A program made the translations under genes and the position numbers. A DNA stretch of 64,000 nt from an uncultured Aquimarina sp. (lineage in GTDB: Bacteria > Bacteroidota > Bacteroidia > Flavobacteriales > Flavobacteriaceae), in NCBI RefSeq assembly GCF_947492405.1, contig NZ_CANLMP010000003.1, positions 124,001 through 188,000 of the forward strand. Reading direction: 5' to 3'. Positions 8,802 to 19,100 of the stretch are shown here, piece after piece. Below the pieces are notes generated by a model. The model was not told the DNA's origin and did no database searches. It saw only the letters and a list, made by a program, of their open reading frames with translations. Every line of letters begins with the position of its first letter. The stretch's first letter is position 1.

Positions 8802-9649
8802 TGAATATAACACGTATTTTATTTTTTGGGCTTGCATTTTTCTTTACTATCAACTTTTCTGCTCAGCAGAGTGTGAATGATTATAAATATATCATTGTCC
8901 CAGAAGGGTATGTGTTTTTAAAGGAAAATGATGGATATCAGTTAAACTCATTGACAAAATTTTTATTTAAAAAATATGGCTTTACTGCTTTCATGCGAGG
9001 AGATGAATTGCCTGATGATCTAAAAAGAAATGGATGTAAGAGTTTAAGAGCTAACGTTAAAAAGAAACCAGGATTATTAAAGACAAAACTTATTGTTGAT
9101 TTGATTGATTGTAATGGTGAAATCATTTTTAGTTCTAAAGAGGGGATCAGTAGAGAAAAAGATTTTAAGAAATCCTATCATGAGGCTCTTAGAGATGCGT
9201 TTAAAGATGTAGAGTACTTAAATTACAAGTATAATGGCAAACAGGAGAATTCTTTGGAGAATGAAAATAATTCAGTTCAGCAGCCAAAGGTTTCGGCTCA
9301 ACCAGCCGTGCAAGAAGAAGCTCCGATAAGTAAAAGTGATAAGGTAGAGAAAATAAATGAAGATATATCATCAAAAAAAATACCAGTAACAAAAGCAGTT
9401 TCTTTCACATATAATGAAGAAACATTTTTCTTTGAAAGTGAAGTGTACGGCTTTGAGTTAATGCAAAAGAAAGATTCGAAATCTACTTCTATTGGAAAAG
9501 TGTTTAAGTCAAGTAGGAAGAATAATTATATTATACAAGCAGGTGATCTAAGTGGAATCGGATATTTTGATGCATATGGGAATTTTGTCCTGGAACGAAT
9601 TAACCCAGTAACTAATAAGTTGATTACTGATATTTTTGCTCGTCAGTAA
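8801..9649 (+). CDS. Secreted/periplasmic protein of unknown function
   Basis: The 282-residue protein has a signal peptide (LFFGLAFFFTINFSAQQ). An N-terminal domain of about 120 residues (YKYIIVPEGYVFLKEND, with KNGCKSL-type cysteine and LIDCNGEI) is followed by a low-complexity linker rich in Gln, Ser and Lys around residues 150-195 and a C-terminal beta domain that ends NKLITDIFARQ. No enzyme motif is visible. It is the last gene of the coupled lipoprotein-DUF5723 operon (TAATG overlap), which suggests a partner of that barrel. Confidence 0.75.
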   Translation: MNITRILFFGLAFFFTINFSAQQSVNDYKYIIVPEGYVFLKENDGYQLNSLTKFLFKKYGFTAFMRGDELPDDLKRNGCKSLRANVKKKPGLLKTKLIVDLIDCNGEIIFSSKEGISREKDFKKSYHEALRDAFKDVEYLNYKYNGKQENSLENENNSVQQPKVSAQPAVQEEAPISKSDKVEKINEDISSKKIPVTKAVSFTYNEETFFFESEVYGFELMQKKDSKSTSIGKVFKSSRKNNYIIQAGDLSGIGYFDAYGNFVLERINPVTNKLITDIFARQ

Positions 9650-9651
9650 TT

Positions 9652-10935
9652 CTAGTAATTGTATTTATCACCCCATCTTGATTTTAGAAAAGCTCTTAGT
9701 GCATTTTCACGCTGATTATTGCCAGGTTCATAAAGTTTTGTATTTTCTATAGATTCAGGAAGAAATTCTTGATGAATAAAATTATTGTTATGATCGTGGG
9801 CGTATTTGTAATCCTCACCATAACCTAATTCTTTCATTAATTTAGTTGGCGCGTTTCTTATGTGTAAAGGAACAGACAAATCCCCGGTTTGTCTCACCAA
9901 CTGTTGAGCTTTATTAATAGCCATATATGACGCATTGCTTTTTGGCGAAGTTGCCAGATACACAGCACATTGACTTAATACGATTCTGGCTTCGGGATAA
10001 CCGATAGTAGTAACTGCCTGAAAAGTATTATTAGCCATGATCAATGCTGTAGGGTTGGCATTGCCAATATCTTCGGATGCTAATATAAGCATTCTGCGAG
10101 CTAAGAACTTTAGATCTTCTCCTCCTTCTATCATGCGAGCTAACCAGTAGATCGCTGCATTTGGATCACTTCCTCTAACAGATTTTATAAATGCTGAAAT
10201 GATGTCATAATGTTGCTCTCCTGTTTTGTCGTACCTAACCGTGTTCTGTTGTACAAGTTTTAAAACAAGATCGTTAGTAATTATAATCTCATCCTGATCT
10301 TGACTGGAGACTATTAATTCGAAAATATTTAATAATTTTCTGGCGTCTCCACCACTTAATCTAAGTAATGCTTCGGTTTCCTTAAGTTTTATCTTCTTTG
10401 ATAGTAAATATTCATCTTGTTGCATTGCCCTATTAAGCAAAGCCTCCAATTCTTTTTTCCCAAAAGGATTAAGAACATATACCTGACAACGGGATAGTAA
10501 AGCAGGAATTACTTCGAAGCTTGGATTCTCTGTAGTGGCTCCTATTAATGTGATCCAACCTTTTTCTACAGCTCCTAATAAAGAATCTTGTTGAGACTTA
10601 CTAAAACGATGAATCTCATCAATAAATAAGATTGGGTTTTTGGAGGTAAATAAACCACCACTTTGCTTTGCTTTATCAATTACTTCACGTACTTCTTTTA
10701 CGCCACTGTTAATAGCGCTTAGAGTGTAGAAGGGCCTATCCGACTCGTTCGCAATGATATTAGCTAGGGTAGTCTTACCTACACCAGGAGGCCCCCAAAG
10801 AATTAAAGAAGGAATAATTCCTTTTTTAATCTGTTTAGTTAGCGAACCATCATCACCAATTAAATGTTCTTGGCTTAGATATTCTTCTAAAGATTTAGGA
10901 CGTATTCTTTCTGCTAGTGGTTTATTCATAATCAC
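9652..10935 (-). CDS. rarA: Replication-associated recombination protein A (RarA/MgsA AAA+ ATPase)
   Basis: The 427-residue protein has a RarA start ([22 protein letters not shown]), Walker [10 protein letters not shown], Walker [10 protein letters not shown], sensor 1 GATTENPSF and a C-terminal tetramerisation region with [19 protein letters not shown]. RarA is a clamp-loader-related AAA+ ATPase acting at stalled replication forks. Translation probably starts at the second methionine (MNKPLAER, 10929), six bases inside the longest frame. It converges on the preceding envelope operon with only 2 bp between stops. Confidence 0.95.
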   Translation of the reverse strand: MIMNKPLAERIRPKSLEEYLSQEHLIGDDGSLTKQIKKGIIPSLILWGPPGVGKTTLANIIANESDRPFYTLSAINSGVKEVREVIDKAKQSGGLFTSKNPILFIDEIHRFSKSQQDSLLGAVEKGWITLIGATTENPSFEVIPALLSRCQVYVLNPFGKKELEALLNRAMQQDEYLLSKKIKLKETEALLRLSGGDARKLLNIFELIVSSQDQDEIIITNDLVLKLVQQNTVRYDKTGEQHYDIISAFIKSVRGSDPNAAIYWLARMIEGGEDLKFLARRMLILASEDIGNANPTALIMANNTFQAVTTIGYPEARIVLSQCAVYLATSPKSNASYMAINKAQQLVRQTGDLSVPLHIRNAPTKLMKELGYGEDYKYAHDHNNNFIHQEFLPESIENTKLYEPGNNQRENALRAFLKSRWGDKYNY

Positions 10936-11093
10936 AAAGGTACTAAAGTGAGTTAAGCAGATATGTGATAATTAGTAACTTTATTATTTGTATGATTAGG
11001 TTATGACAACTTTATACGATTTTAATATTCGAATTACTGACAAATTAGCGGAGTTTGGTTTTTGGATGGTTTTTTGATTTGTATCCAATACTT

Positions 11094-11834
11094 ATGGAAA
11101 GAAGTAATCATTTTAAATTTAGTACAGGAGTTATTGGATATCCATTATTATTTGTATTGGTCATCTGGATTACTTTTTGGTTCGAAATTCGTTTTGGCTT
11201 TGATTTTAATCATTTTGGAGTATATCCTAGAACTCTAATTGGGTTGCGCGGGGTGCTTTTTTCTCCTTTTATTCATGGAGATTTATCACATCTATGGCAT
11301 AATACTTTACCATTATTAATTTTATCGATGGCGCTTTTTTTCTTCTATCCAAAAAATTCTTGGAAGGTGTTATTCTTAGGGTTTTTGTTTACCGGTATTA
11401 TGACTTGGTTTTTAGGGCGACCAGCAAATCATATCGGAGCCAGTGGAGTTATTTATATGCTTTTTGGTTTTCTGTTTTTTAAAGGAATAATAGCAAAACA
11501 TTTTAGATTAATAGCATTGTCGTTTATAGTAGTCTTTATTTATGGAAGCATGATTTGGTATACACTACCTGTTGATCCAAAAATCTCCTGGGAAGGGCAT
11601 TTATCGGGTTTAATAATTGGTGTTTTATTAGCTTTTTTGATAAAAAAAGGAATCGCTACGCCAAAAACTTACTATTGGGAATCTTCAGATTATAACCCAG
11701 ATGATGATGAGTTTTTAAAACATTTTGATGAAGATGGTAATTTTATAGAAAAATTACCTGAAGATGAAGTAGAAGATAACATGGAGATCATATATGAATA
11801 TAAGCCTAAAGATGATTCCTCTAAAGAGAATTAA
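11094..11834 (+). CDS. Rhomboid family intramembrane serine protease with acidic C-terminal tail
   Basis: The 246-residue protein has about six membrane segments and the rhomboid signature: HxxxN in the second helix (HLWHNTLPL), catalytic serine in GASGVIY, and the catalytic histidine in EGHLSG. It should cleave membrane proteins within the bilayer. After the last helix there is a soluble tail of about 50 residues, strongly acidic (DDDEFLKHFDEDGN). I prefer ATG 11094 (MERSNHFKF) to an upstream TTG frame. It stands alone and converges on rlmB. Confidence 0.9.
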   Translation: MERSNHFKFSTGVIGYPLLFVLVIWITFWFEIRFGFDFNHFGVYPRTLIGLRGVLFSPFIHGDLSHLWHNTLPLLILSMALFFFYPKNSWKVLFLGFLFTGIMTWFLGRPANHIGASGVIYMLFGFLFFKGIIAKHFRLIALSFIVVFIYGSMIWYTLPVDPKISWEGHLSGLIIGVLLAFLIKKGIATPKTYYWESSDYNPDDDEFLKHFDEDGNFIEKLPEDEVEDNMEIIYEYKPKDDSSKEN

Positions 11835-11847
11835 TAGTGTTGATTAG

Positions 11848-12588
11848 TTAGTTCTTCATTCTTTGTCTAATAGATTCGTATAAGAAGACACCACAGGCAA
11901 CAGAAACGTTTAAAGAGGCTATTTCTCCATACATAGGTAATTTAGCCATGTGATCGGCGATCTTTAATACAGAATTAGATATTCCTTTTCCTTCACTACC
12001 CATTACTATTGCAGTAGGAGTGGTTAAATCCACATCATAAATAGGGGAAGACGCTTTTTCTGTTGCAGCAACTATTTGAATGCCTGATGCTTGTAAATAA
12101 AACATAGCATCTTTTATGTGATCGACTTTACAAATAGGGATTTTGAATATGGCACCTGCGGAAGTCTTTACAGTATCTGCGCTTACAGGAGCTCCACCTT
12201 TTTTCTGAATAATTATTCCGTGTACTCCAGTACATTCGGCAGTTCTAATGATTGCTCCAAAATTACGAACATCAGATAATTGATCAAGAATCAAAAATAG
12301 AGGAGCTTTACCAGATTCGAAAACCTTTAGTACTAAGCTTTCTAAATCTTGAAATTCAATGGGTGCTATATGCGCGACAACTCCTTGATGATTTTTACGA
12401 GTTAGTCGATTAAGCTTTTCTATAGGTACAGAAGAAAAGCTAAGATTTTCTTTTTTAAGCAGACTCATCAACTCTTTGGCCAGTTCTCCTTGTAAACCTT
12501 TCTGAATAAAAAGTTTATCAATGGTTTTACCAGAGTTGATTGCTTCGATAACCGCTCTTATTCCAAAGATTTGTGATTCGTTTTTCAT
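11848..12588 (-). CDS. rlmB: 23S rRNA (guanosine-2'-O)-methyltransferase RlmB / TrmH family
   Basis: The 246-residue protein is a SPOUT methyltransferase: substrate-binding N-terminal domain (QIFGIRAVIEAI), then motif 1 LDQLSDVRNFGAIIRTAEC, motif 2 IVMGSEGKGIS and motif 3 LNVSVACGVFLYE, which form the knotted SAM site. The N-terminal extension and ordering match RlmB, which methylates G2251 of 23S rRNA, although TrmH relatives cannot be excluded. I start it at MKNESQIFG (12588); the frame continues 18 codons further upstream but without homology-like sequence and through the hairpin region. Confidence 0.9.
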   Translation of the reverse strand: MKNESQIFGIRAVIEAINSGKTIDKLFIQKGLQGELAKELMSLLKKENLSFSSVPIEKLNRLTRKNHQGVVAHIAPIEFQDLESLVLKVFESGKAPLFLILDQLSDVRNFGAIIRTAECTGVHGIIIQKKGGAPVSADTVKTSAGAIFKIPICKVDHIKDAMFYLQASGIQIVAATEKASSPIYDVDLTTPTAIVMGSEGKGISNSVLKIADHMAKLPMYGEIASLNVSVACGVFLYESIRQRMKN

Positions 12589-12616
12589 GAATATGAATAA
12601 GATATTATTTTTAAAT

Positions 12617-12650
12617 AGTAAAGGTTGTCTATAATTAGACAACCTTTACT
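12617..12650 (-). terminator. Strong hairpin downstream of the first SusC/SusD operon
   Basis: A perfect 15-bp inverted repeat (AGTAAAGGTTGTCTA at 12617-12631 against 12636-12650) with a 4-base loop lies 31 bp beyond the stop of the last lipoprotein gene. It is followed on the minus strand by only a short TATTT rather than a long T run. It probably ends or stabilises the susCD operon transcript before rlmB. Confidence 0.55.
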
Positions 12651-12681
12651 GTTTTGGTAATGTTACTTCTTTTTTGGTATA

Positions 12682-13581
12682 TTAAAGAGAAGTAACGGTA
12701 TAAGTAGTTCCATCTTTTATAACACTTGCTATAGCTATTGATGCAGATGCAAAATCTCCATCTGAACCATCCCAAGTTTCAGATCCAGCGGGTAAAGTGC
12801 CAGTCAAGAAAGCTACAGTTCCGTCAGGTAGCGAATAGAATAGAGTATATTCTATAGCCTCCGTCGTTTGCGTGTCTACTGTGTTAAAAACCTGTACTGA
12901 AAAAACAAATTCTCCATCTGGAAAATTCGATGCTATTGCTAGTCTTTCATATCTACTTCCTGTTTGAGAAGGTGTTAGTGAACCAAGTCCAATAAGTTCT
13001 CCACTAAAATCAAGATCATTAGAAGGTGCTCCACTCCAGTCTACTAATAAATTCATATTACCATCTGCTGATACTGGAGGTAATTCATTATAAATAGTAA
13101 TGTTTATTGGTTCAGAACTTAAAGCTGTATTATCGTTAGCTATAGGAGTAATTATGTCATCGTCCTCATCGTCCACATCTTCACCTTCATCTATAGTTAC
13201 TAACCTCACTCCAGAAGCAGCAAGTGTAACTGTTTGAGGGATATATCCAACTCCACCATTTACATCTAGAGCAGTAATTGAACCTGAACCTGTTGTCGCG
13301 TTATCTTCTAGTCGTACTTGAGTAGTAGTAATAACAGCAGGAGATTTTGAATCAACCTGAATGATGGCATCACTAGAAAAGGATTGAGGAACGGTGATGT
13401 CAAAATTTAAATCACTCCCTACAGTAGTAATAGTACTTGCTGGAGTAAGAGTAGCTGTTACATTAACAGATGGTGCGTCTGGTAAAACGACATTATTTAG
13501 TTCATTATCCTCATCGCAAGAAGTAAATCCAGCTAAAATGATAGACAATGATAATATATATTTATAGTTTTTCATGATCAT
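12682..13581 (-). CDS. SusE/F-position lipoprotein, last gene of the first SusC/SusD locus
   Basis: The 299-residue protein has a lipoprotein signal with LAGFTSC and then a Thr/Ser/Val-rich beta-type mature region. An acidic run near the middle (DEGEDVDDEDDDI) could bind calcium. No catalytic motif is visible. By position, after SusC, a SusD-like protein and another lipoprotein, it resembles SusE/SusF-type surface glycan- or ligand-binding proteins, but its sequence does not tell me its ligand. Translation probably starts at MKNYKYI (13575), two codons inside the longest frame. It lies 1 bp after the preceding gene. Confidence 0.75.
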   Translation of the reverse strand: MIMKNYKYILSLSIILAGFTSCDEDNELNNVVLPDAPSVNVTATLTPASTITTVGSDLNFDITVPQSFSSDAIIQVDSKSPAVITTTQVRLEDNATTGSGSITALDVNGGVGYIPQTVTLAASGVRLVTIDEGEDVDDEDDDIITPIANDNTALSSEPINITIYNELPPVSADGNMNLLVDWSGAPSNDLDFSGELIGLGSLTPSQTGSRYERLAIASNFPDGEFVFSVQVFNTVDTQTTEAIEYTLFYSLPDGTVAFLTGTLPAGSETWDGSDGDFASASIAIASVIKDGTTYTVTSL

Positions 13582-13582
13582 A

Positions 13583-14515
13583 TTATTGTTTAGTTAAAAC
13601 TAGAGTCCATACTCCTCCACAACAAGTTAATGTAACTGGCATAGTTAAGGTAGTGTCAGCAGTACAGTTAAGTGCTAAACCAGCTGGTGATGCAGCAAAA
13701 GCCCCATAGTCAGAATCAAAACCAATACCTCCTGCTCCAACAGGAAATGCAAGTCCTTCAGCTCCTAAGGACAATGCACCAGTTGAAGTGTCAACATTAA
13801 CAACTAGGTCATCACCTCCTACAAATCCAAGAGAACCACCTACTACTGTAATTTGATTAGCACCTGGCCCTAAAACAACTTCTCTAGTTGGATCTGGATC
13901 ACTTAATCCAAGTCCACCAACTAGTAAGTTAGTAGTTACATCATAATTACCAACTAATTCAGATATTTCAAACTGAGGGCATGCAAAGGTGAAATTAAAT
14001 GCCATTGCATTTCTGTATACTCCAGTTAATAGATTGGCAGAAGTGTTACCTCCAGAAAGGATACCAGTATCGCCATCAAAAACAGGAATTTGTCCAGTAA
14101 ATGCAACACCGTCATTTCTAACTGCTTCAGCTTGGAAAGCAAAGTTGTCACCAAAGCCTAATGAATTTAAAGGTACTCCTAAGGCATCAGCAATCATTTG
14201 AGCGCTAATGGTTAATGTAGCAGGAAAACTGTCAATTGTAATAAAATCTTCTACAGTGGCAATATTACCACCAACAGTAGCAATTAGGTCCAATGTATAG
14301 CTAGAAGTGTTTCCATTGACATCTTCTATTGGTAAGGAAAAGCTAGCTTCTGCAGGAACTGCGAAACTCACAGTAGGAGGAGCTACTTCATCCACAAAGC
14401 GTATAAACGCACCTTGCGAAGCTTCAAAATCTGGTAAAGGATTTTTACTATCATCGGTACATGAAATAATCATGGCAAATGACAATAAGACTAATATTTT
14501 ATGTAAGTTTTTCAT
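13583..14515 (-). CDS. Lipoprotein of the first SusC/SusD locus, unknown ligand
   Basis: The 310-residue protein has a lipobox (MIISC at about residue 19) followed by TDDSKNPLPDFE. The N-terminal half resembles an Ig-like beta domain (TSSYTLDLIATVGG), and the C-terminal part is glycine-rich with cysteines in FACPQF, LNCTAD and TLTCCGG. The adjacent cysteine pair near the C-terminus is unusual for a surface lipoprotein. It lies 17 bp after the SusD-like gene. Function is inferred from position only, as an accessory binding protein of the uptake system. Confidence 0.75.
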   Translation of the reverse strand: MKNLHKILVLLSFAMIISCTDDSKNPLPDFEASQGAFIRFVDEVAPPTVSFAVPAEASFSLPIEDVNGNTSSYTLDLIATVGGNIATVEDFITIDSFPATLTISAQMIADALGVPLNSLGFGDNFAFQAEAVRNDGVAFTGQIPVFDGDTGILSGGNTSANLLTGVYRNAMAFNFTFACPQFEISELVGNYDVTTNLLVGGLGLSDPDPTREVVLGPGANQITVVGGSLGFVGGDDLVVNVDTSTGALSLGAEGLAFPVGAGGIGFDSDYGAFAASPAGLALNCTADTTLTMPVTLTCCGGVWTLVLTKQ

Positions 14516-14532
14516 GTCTTTTGAAAATTAAA

Positions 14533-16155
14533 TTAATCGATGAAGCCTGCAGGATTGTTATCCCAGAAAACTTGATCAGTAAGTAGATTAAAATTAAAAT
14601 TAGGATTCACATTTACCTCATCTCCTGGTACTATAAATGATCTTGGAAATGGAGAAACATCAATTGGATCCTCAAGTTCAGGAAGTCCTGTTCTTCTGTA
14701 GAAGTTATACGCTTCTATACCATTACCATAGGTAGTAATGTAATACTGCTCTATAATAATAGTCTGTCTTTCTGCATCGGTAGTAGCAGCATCGTAGTCA
14801 CTTAATACACCATTAACAAAACTATCTACATCAGTTGCACTTGGTGTAAATGCAGCTTCAGCATCTGCAGCTCCAAAAGCCATTACTTTAGCGATGTGAT
14901 TTCTTACTCCTTGCTCTAAAAGAGTTCTAGGATCACCTGTAGTTCCTAAAGTTATAGCTGCTTCTGCCTGGATGAATTTTGCATAACTAGATAAAAGCAT
15001 TGGATTGATTCCAGCTCCATTTAATCCTTGATTTAAAGTTCCTGGTGTATTATTATCATTGTCAAATGCTCCACCACCTGGATACACTCCGTAAATAGTT
15101 CTAGCTAAGTTGTCAGCTGGAATTCCTTGTGCATTAGCATGTTCTCTTCCCCAATAAAAGCCACCAATGTAACATTGAGCTAAAGTAGTTGTACACGGCA
15201 AATCATCACCAGTTGGATCAGTTAAAGATTGTCTATAGAAATAGTATCGTAACCTAGGGTCATCACTATTTCTCATTGTTCTCATTAAGTCATTACTCAT
15301 ATAGATGGCTGCACCTCCAGGAAGATAATTTTCCGTAAAATATGGGTGTCTACTTTCTGCAGGAGCACTGTCAGTTGTGTAATTAAATTGGAAATCATCA
15401 CTTGCAGTTTCCATTAAATTACCACCTGCAATTAAGCTATTAATTCCAGTTGTTGCTCTAGTGGCATCTATATTACTAATTTGATTATACATTTTTAATT
15501 TTAATGTATTTCCGAATTTAATCCAATTCGTCAAATCTCCATTAGGAAAATACAAGTCGTTAGATATTACTCTACTAGTTTCTCCTTGCAATCCACTAAT
15601 ACTTTCATCAATCAATAAAAACATCTCATCATAAATCGCAACCTGATCATCAGGTGAAGGATTAAGAATTAATGGATCGTTTGCTTCGCTAAATGGAATA
15701 TCTCCAAAAATATCTACAAACATAGTAAATGTATAGGCTGTTAGCAATCCTCCTATTGCTCTTTGTTGTACTAAATCTGGATTAGATTCAGCCAAAGATT
15801 CTAATAGCAATCTGTTTCCATTTATACGATAAGCTCTTGTCCAAACATTATCATCGGCAGGAGGAGCAAAAGCATTAAATGTAGTGTTTTCTATATTACT
15901 CTGATATGCGCCAAACATGTTAGCCAATCTCATAACAGTCGTGGCTTCATCTCTAACTCCCTCAAACAATCGATTTAAATCAATTTGCATTTGGTTTAAG
16001 ATGAAGTTTGGATCGGCACTTTCAGGAGAAAGCGTATTTGGCGAAACTGTAAGGTCTAACTCTGTTGTATCACAAGATCCTAATAGAATGGCAACAGATG
16101 TAGCAAGCCCTACAAAGTATCTACTTATATTATTTTTAATTTTTTTCATTTTCAA
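14533..16155 (-). CDS. SusD/RagB family nutrient-binding outer-membrane lipoprotein (SusD-like_2 type)
   Basis: The 540-residue lipoprotein has LLGSC at about residue 28 and then the SusD-like N-terminus (LSPESADPNFILNQMQIDLNRL). Helical TPR-like segments such as GGLLTAYTFTMFVDIFGDIP and LLSSYAKFIQAEAAI match the SusD-like_2 subgroup. SusD proteins form the lid of the SusC transporter and capture the substrate outside the cell. The subgroup is often found in loci that are not tied to polysaccharide-degrading enzymes, and none is seen here. It lies 12 bp downstream of its susC. Confidence 0.9.
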   Translation of the reverse strand: MKMKKIKNNISRYFVGLATSVAILLGSCDTTELDLTVSPNTLSPESADPNFILNQMQIDLNRLFEGVRDEATTVMRLANMFGAYQSNIENTTFNAFAPPADDNVWTRAYRINGNRLLLESLAESNPDLVQQRAIGGLLTAYTFTMFVDIFGDIPFSEANDPLILNPSPDDQVAIYDEMFLLIDESISGLQGETSRVISNDLYFPNGDLTNWIKFGNTLKLKMYNQISNIDATRATTGINSLIAGGNLMETASDDFQFNYTTDSAPAESRHPYFTENYLPGGAAIYMSNDLMRTMRNSDDPRLRYYFYRQSLTDPTGDDLPCTTTLAQCYIGGFYWGREHANAQGIPADNLARTIYGVYPGGGAFDNDNNTPGTLNQGLNGAGINPMLLSSYAKFIQAEAAITLGTTGDPRTLLEQGVRNHIAKVMAFGAADAEAAFTPSATDVDSFVNGVLSDYDAATTDAERQTIIIEQYYITTYGNGIEAYNFYRRTGLPELEDPIDVSPFPRSFIVPGDEVNVNPNFNFNLLTDQVFWDNNPAGFID

Positions 16156-16167
16156 TTTAATTTGTTA

Positions 16168-19100
16168 TTAAAAAGTAGCTTTTATGCTAAAAGAAAATCT
16201 TTTAGATGTAGGAGCAGTTTGGAAGTCTAATCCTTGACCATTACCAACACCTGTACTTAATACTTCTGGATCAAAATTAAGATATTCCGGGAAGTTGTAA
16301 GCTTTAAACCATATGTTTTGACCTGATAATGCGAATGAAATACTTCCGAAAGGAGTTTTTGCTAGCATTTCTTCTGATAATTTATATGCTAAGGTTACAT
16401 CTCTTAATCTTAGTGTTGAACCATCAAAAACTTGACCTTCATTAGCTCTGAATACATTCTGGAAATAGATGTCATTTGCTCCAATTTGAACGGTGTTCTG
16501 TATTGGTTGTCCATTGGCATCTAAAACAGGAAGTCCTGTTGAAGGATCTCCGACAACACCTGGTAATATTGTTGTAGATTCTCTGTCTTCTGTATCTCTA
16601 GTAACTCCTCTTGTTAACAGGTTAGAGGCAGTGTTCGAAAGAATGTCACCACCGTGAGTATACTCTAACTGTGCAGATAGAGAAAGTCCTTTATAGCTAA
16701 ACGTGTTAATAGTAGTCATTTTCCAGTCTGGATTTGGATCTCCAATAACAGCTAAATTGTCCTCAACAGGAACATCGTTACTCGTTAAATATCTTCCTTC
16801 TGTTGTTGAATTAGCTGCGTCTACTAGAATATTTCCATTTTCATCTCTTATATAATAAGTTCCTACAATCACACCTAGTGGTAAACCTTCTATAGCATAG
16901 TTACCTAATCCTCCGAATCCTGAAGTTAAAATTCTTTCTTCAGGAATCTCTACAACTTCTGTTTCAAAAGCAGTGAAGTTATTTTGTATGTTCCAAGAAA
17001 AAGAATCTGTTTTTATAGGTGTTAAACCTAAGGCAATTTCTATACCTTCTCCATCAATTTGACCAGCATTAAAAAACTGTGCTGAAAATCCTGTAGATGG
17101 AGCTAAATTTCGTTGTAAGATTTGATCTTTTGATACTCTGGAATAAACACTAGCATCTAATGTTATTCTGCTGTTAAAGAAGTTTGCTTCAATACCCAAT
17201 TCTATTTCTCTATGTAATTCCGGCTTTAAGTCCGGATTAGCTAAAAATCCAGAATTTGTATTGGTAGTTGTTGGATTATTAGCACTACCAAAAGCATTAG
17301 CTGTAGAATTTAATTGTTGAGCTGTTCTAAAGAGTGTTGGGAAACCTGCTGATGTTGCATAACCTCCACGTAATTTTAGAAAATTAAGAACATCACCTCT
17401 TAAACCTTCAAATGCTGAAGTCGGTATGAAAGATAAAGATGCACTTGGATAGAATATTGATCTATTTTCTGGTTGAACATTTGATACCCAGTCATTTCTT
17501 CCTGATACCGTAGCATATAAGAAATCGTTGTAATCTACCTTAACTTCTCCAAAGAAACCTACTACGTTTCTCTCGTCATTAAATTGTAAATCTACACCAG
17601 TTACAGGGTCAAGACTATTATGATTAATATAGTTATCATGATTTTGTCGTCCAAAAACTACTTGATTTGTACTCGCGATTCCGTCTCTTGAAAATTCATC
17701 TCTTCTACTTTCAAATCCAACAAGTGCTCCAAATCTAAAACCACCTGAACGATAGTCATCAAAATTTAAGATTGCTCTATGATTTAAAATCTCGTTCGTA
17801 GATGTAGTAGTTCTTAAATAACCTACTTGATATTCTGCTCTTGCAACTGCTCCTTTGTTTACAGAAAAACGTTGTAAGTCTGAATATGTATCAATACCAA
17901 AAGTATATTGTAAGTTGATATGGTCATTAAAAGTATACCCAGCATTAAAAGAACCAAATGTTCTTCTAGTATCTGATGAAGTACCTGCATTATCAAGTAA
18001 CCAATATGGATTCTCAATATCTGGTCTGTAGTAAACACTAGAACCATCAACTGGATTTTGGAATGGTAAATTTGTTAAATCTATATTTCTAGGAATAAAT
18101 AATAATCTTTGAAAAATAGTAAGTGCTCCAATACCATTACTTGCACTAATAGGAGGAGTACTAAGTGTTGTGTTAACATAGTTAAGAGTACCACCTACAT
18201 TAAAATTGTTTGATAATTTTAGGTTACCACCAATACTAAAGCTGTTTTTTCTTAGATTATTGCTTTCAATATATCCATCCTCGTCAGTATTGTTATAATT
18301 GATACTCAAGTTTCCTTTTTCATTAGCACTTGTTACACCAACCGAAGTAGATCTACCAATACCAGTTCTAAAGAAATCTTTAACATTGTTTTCAGCAGCT
18401 TGGTAAGGAATTTCTATTCCAAAAAACTGAGGGAATAATTGGTCAAACCCTGGGTTTCTTCCATTAGCATATGGATGAATTACAGTATCTATGTCAGAAA
18501 ATGCAGCACCCCAGTTACCTACGAATCCTGGATTAAAAGCTTGATCAGCTCCTTGTCCATAAGTGTTTTGAAATTCAGGTAAATTAGATATTTGAGTTAT
18601 ATAAGTTGTGTTAGAAAAATTAACCTCAAATTTTTTGTTACTTTTCTGAGTAGAACCTGCTTTTGTAGTAATTAAGATAACTCCGTTTCTACCACGAGAT
18701 CCATATAAATTGGCTGCACTTAAACCTTTAAGAACACTGATGTTTTCAATGTTATCCGGGTTTAAGTCAAGAGTACGGTTACTTGTATTTGTAGTACCAG
18801 ATGTAAAACCACCTGTTGTATTAGGAGCAGATTCAAAAGGTACACCATCTACTATATATAGTGGTTGGTTACTACCAGTAATGGATACACTAGTTCTAAT
18901 GAATACATTTGTTGCACTACCTGTAGCACCACCAGCTCCTGTAATTTGCACACCAGGTATTTTACCGTTTAATGCTCTATTAATATCAGATTCAGGTTTT
19001 TGCTCAATTTCATCACTTTGTACTACAGTAACGGCATATCCTAAAGATTTTTTCTCTCTTCGGATACCTTGTGCAGTAACTACTACTTCTTCTAAGGTAG

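Noticed and set aside
12662..12696. A second inverted repeat (GTTACTTCT/AGAAGTAAC) by the stop of the last susCD-locus lipoprotein gene
   Set aside because: It overlaps the coding end and is not followed by T residues; the 15-bp hairpin at 12617-12650 is the better terminator.
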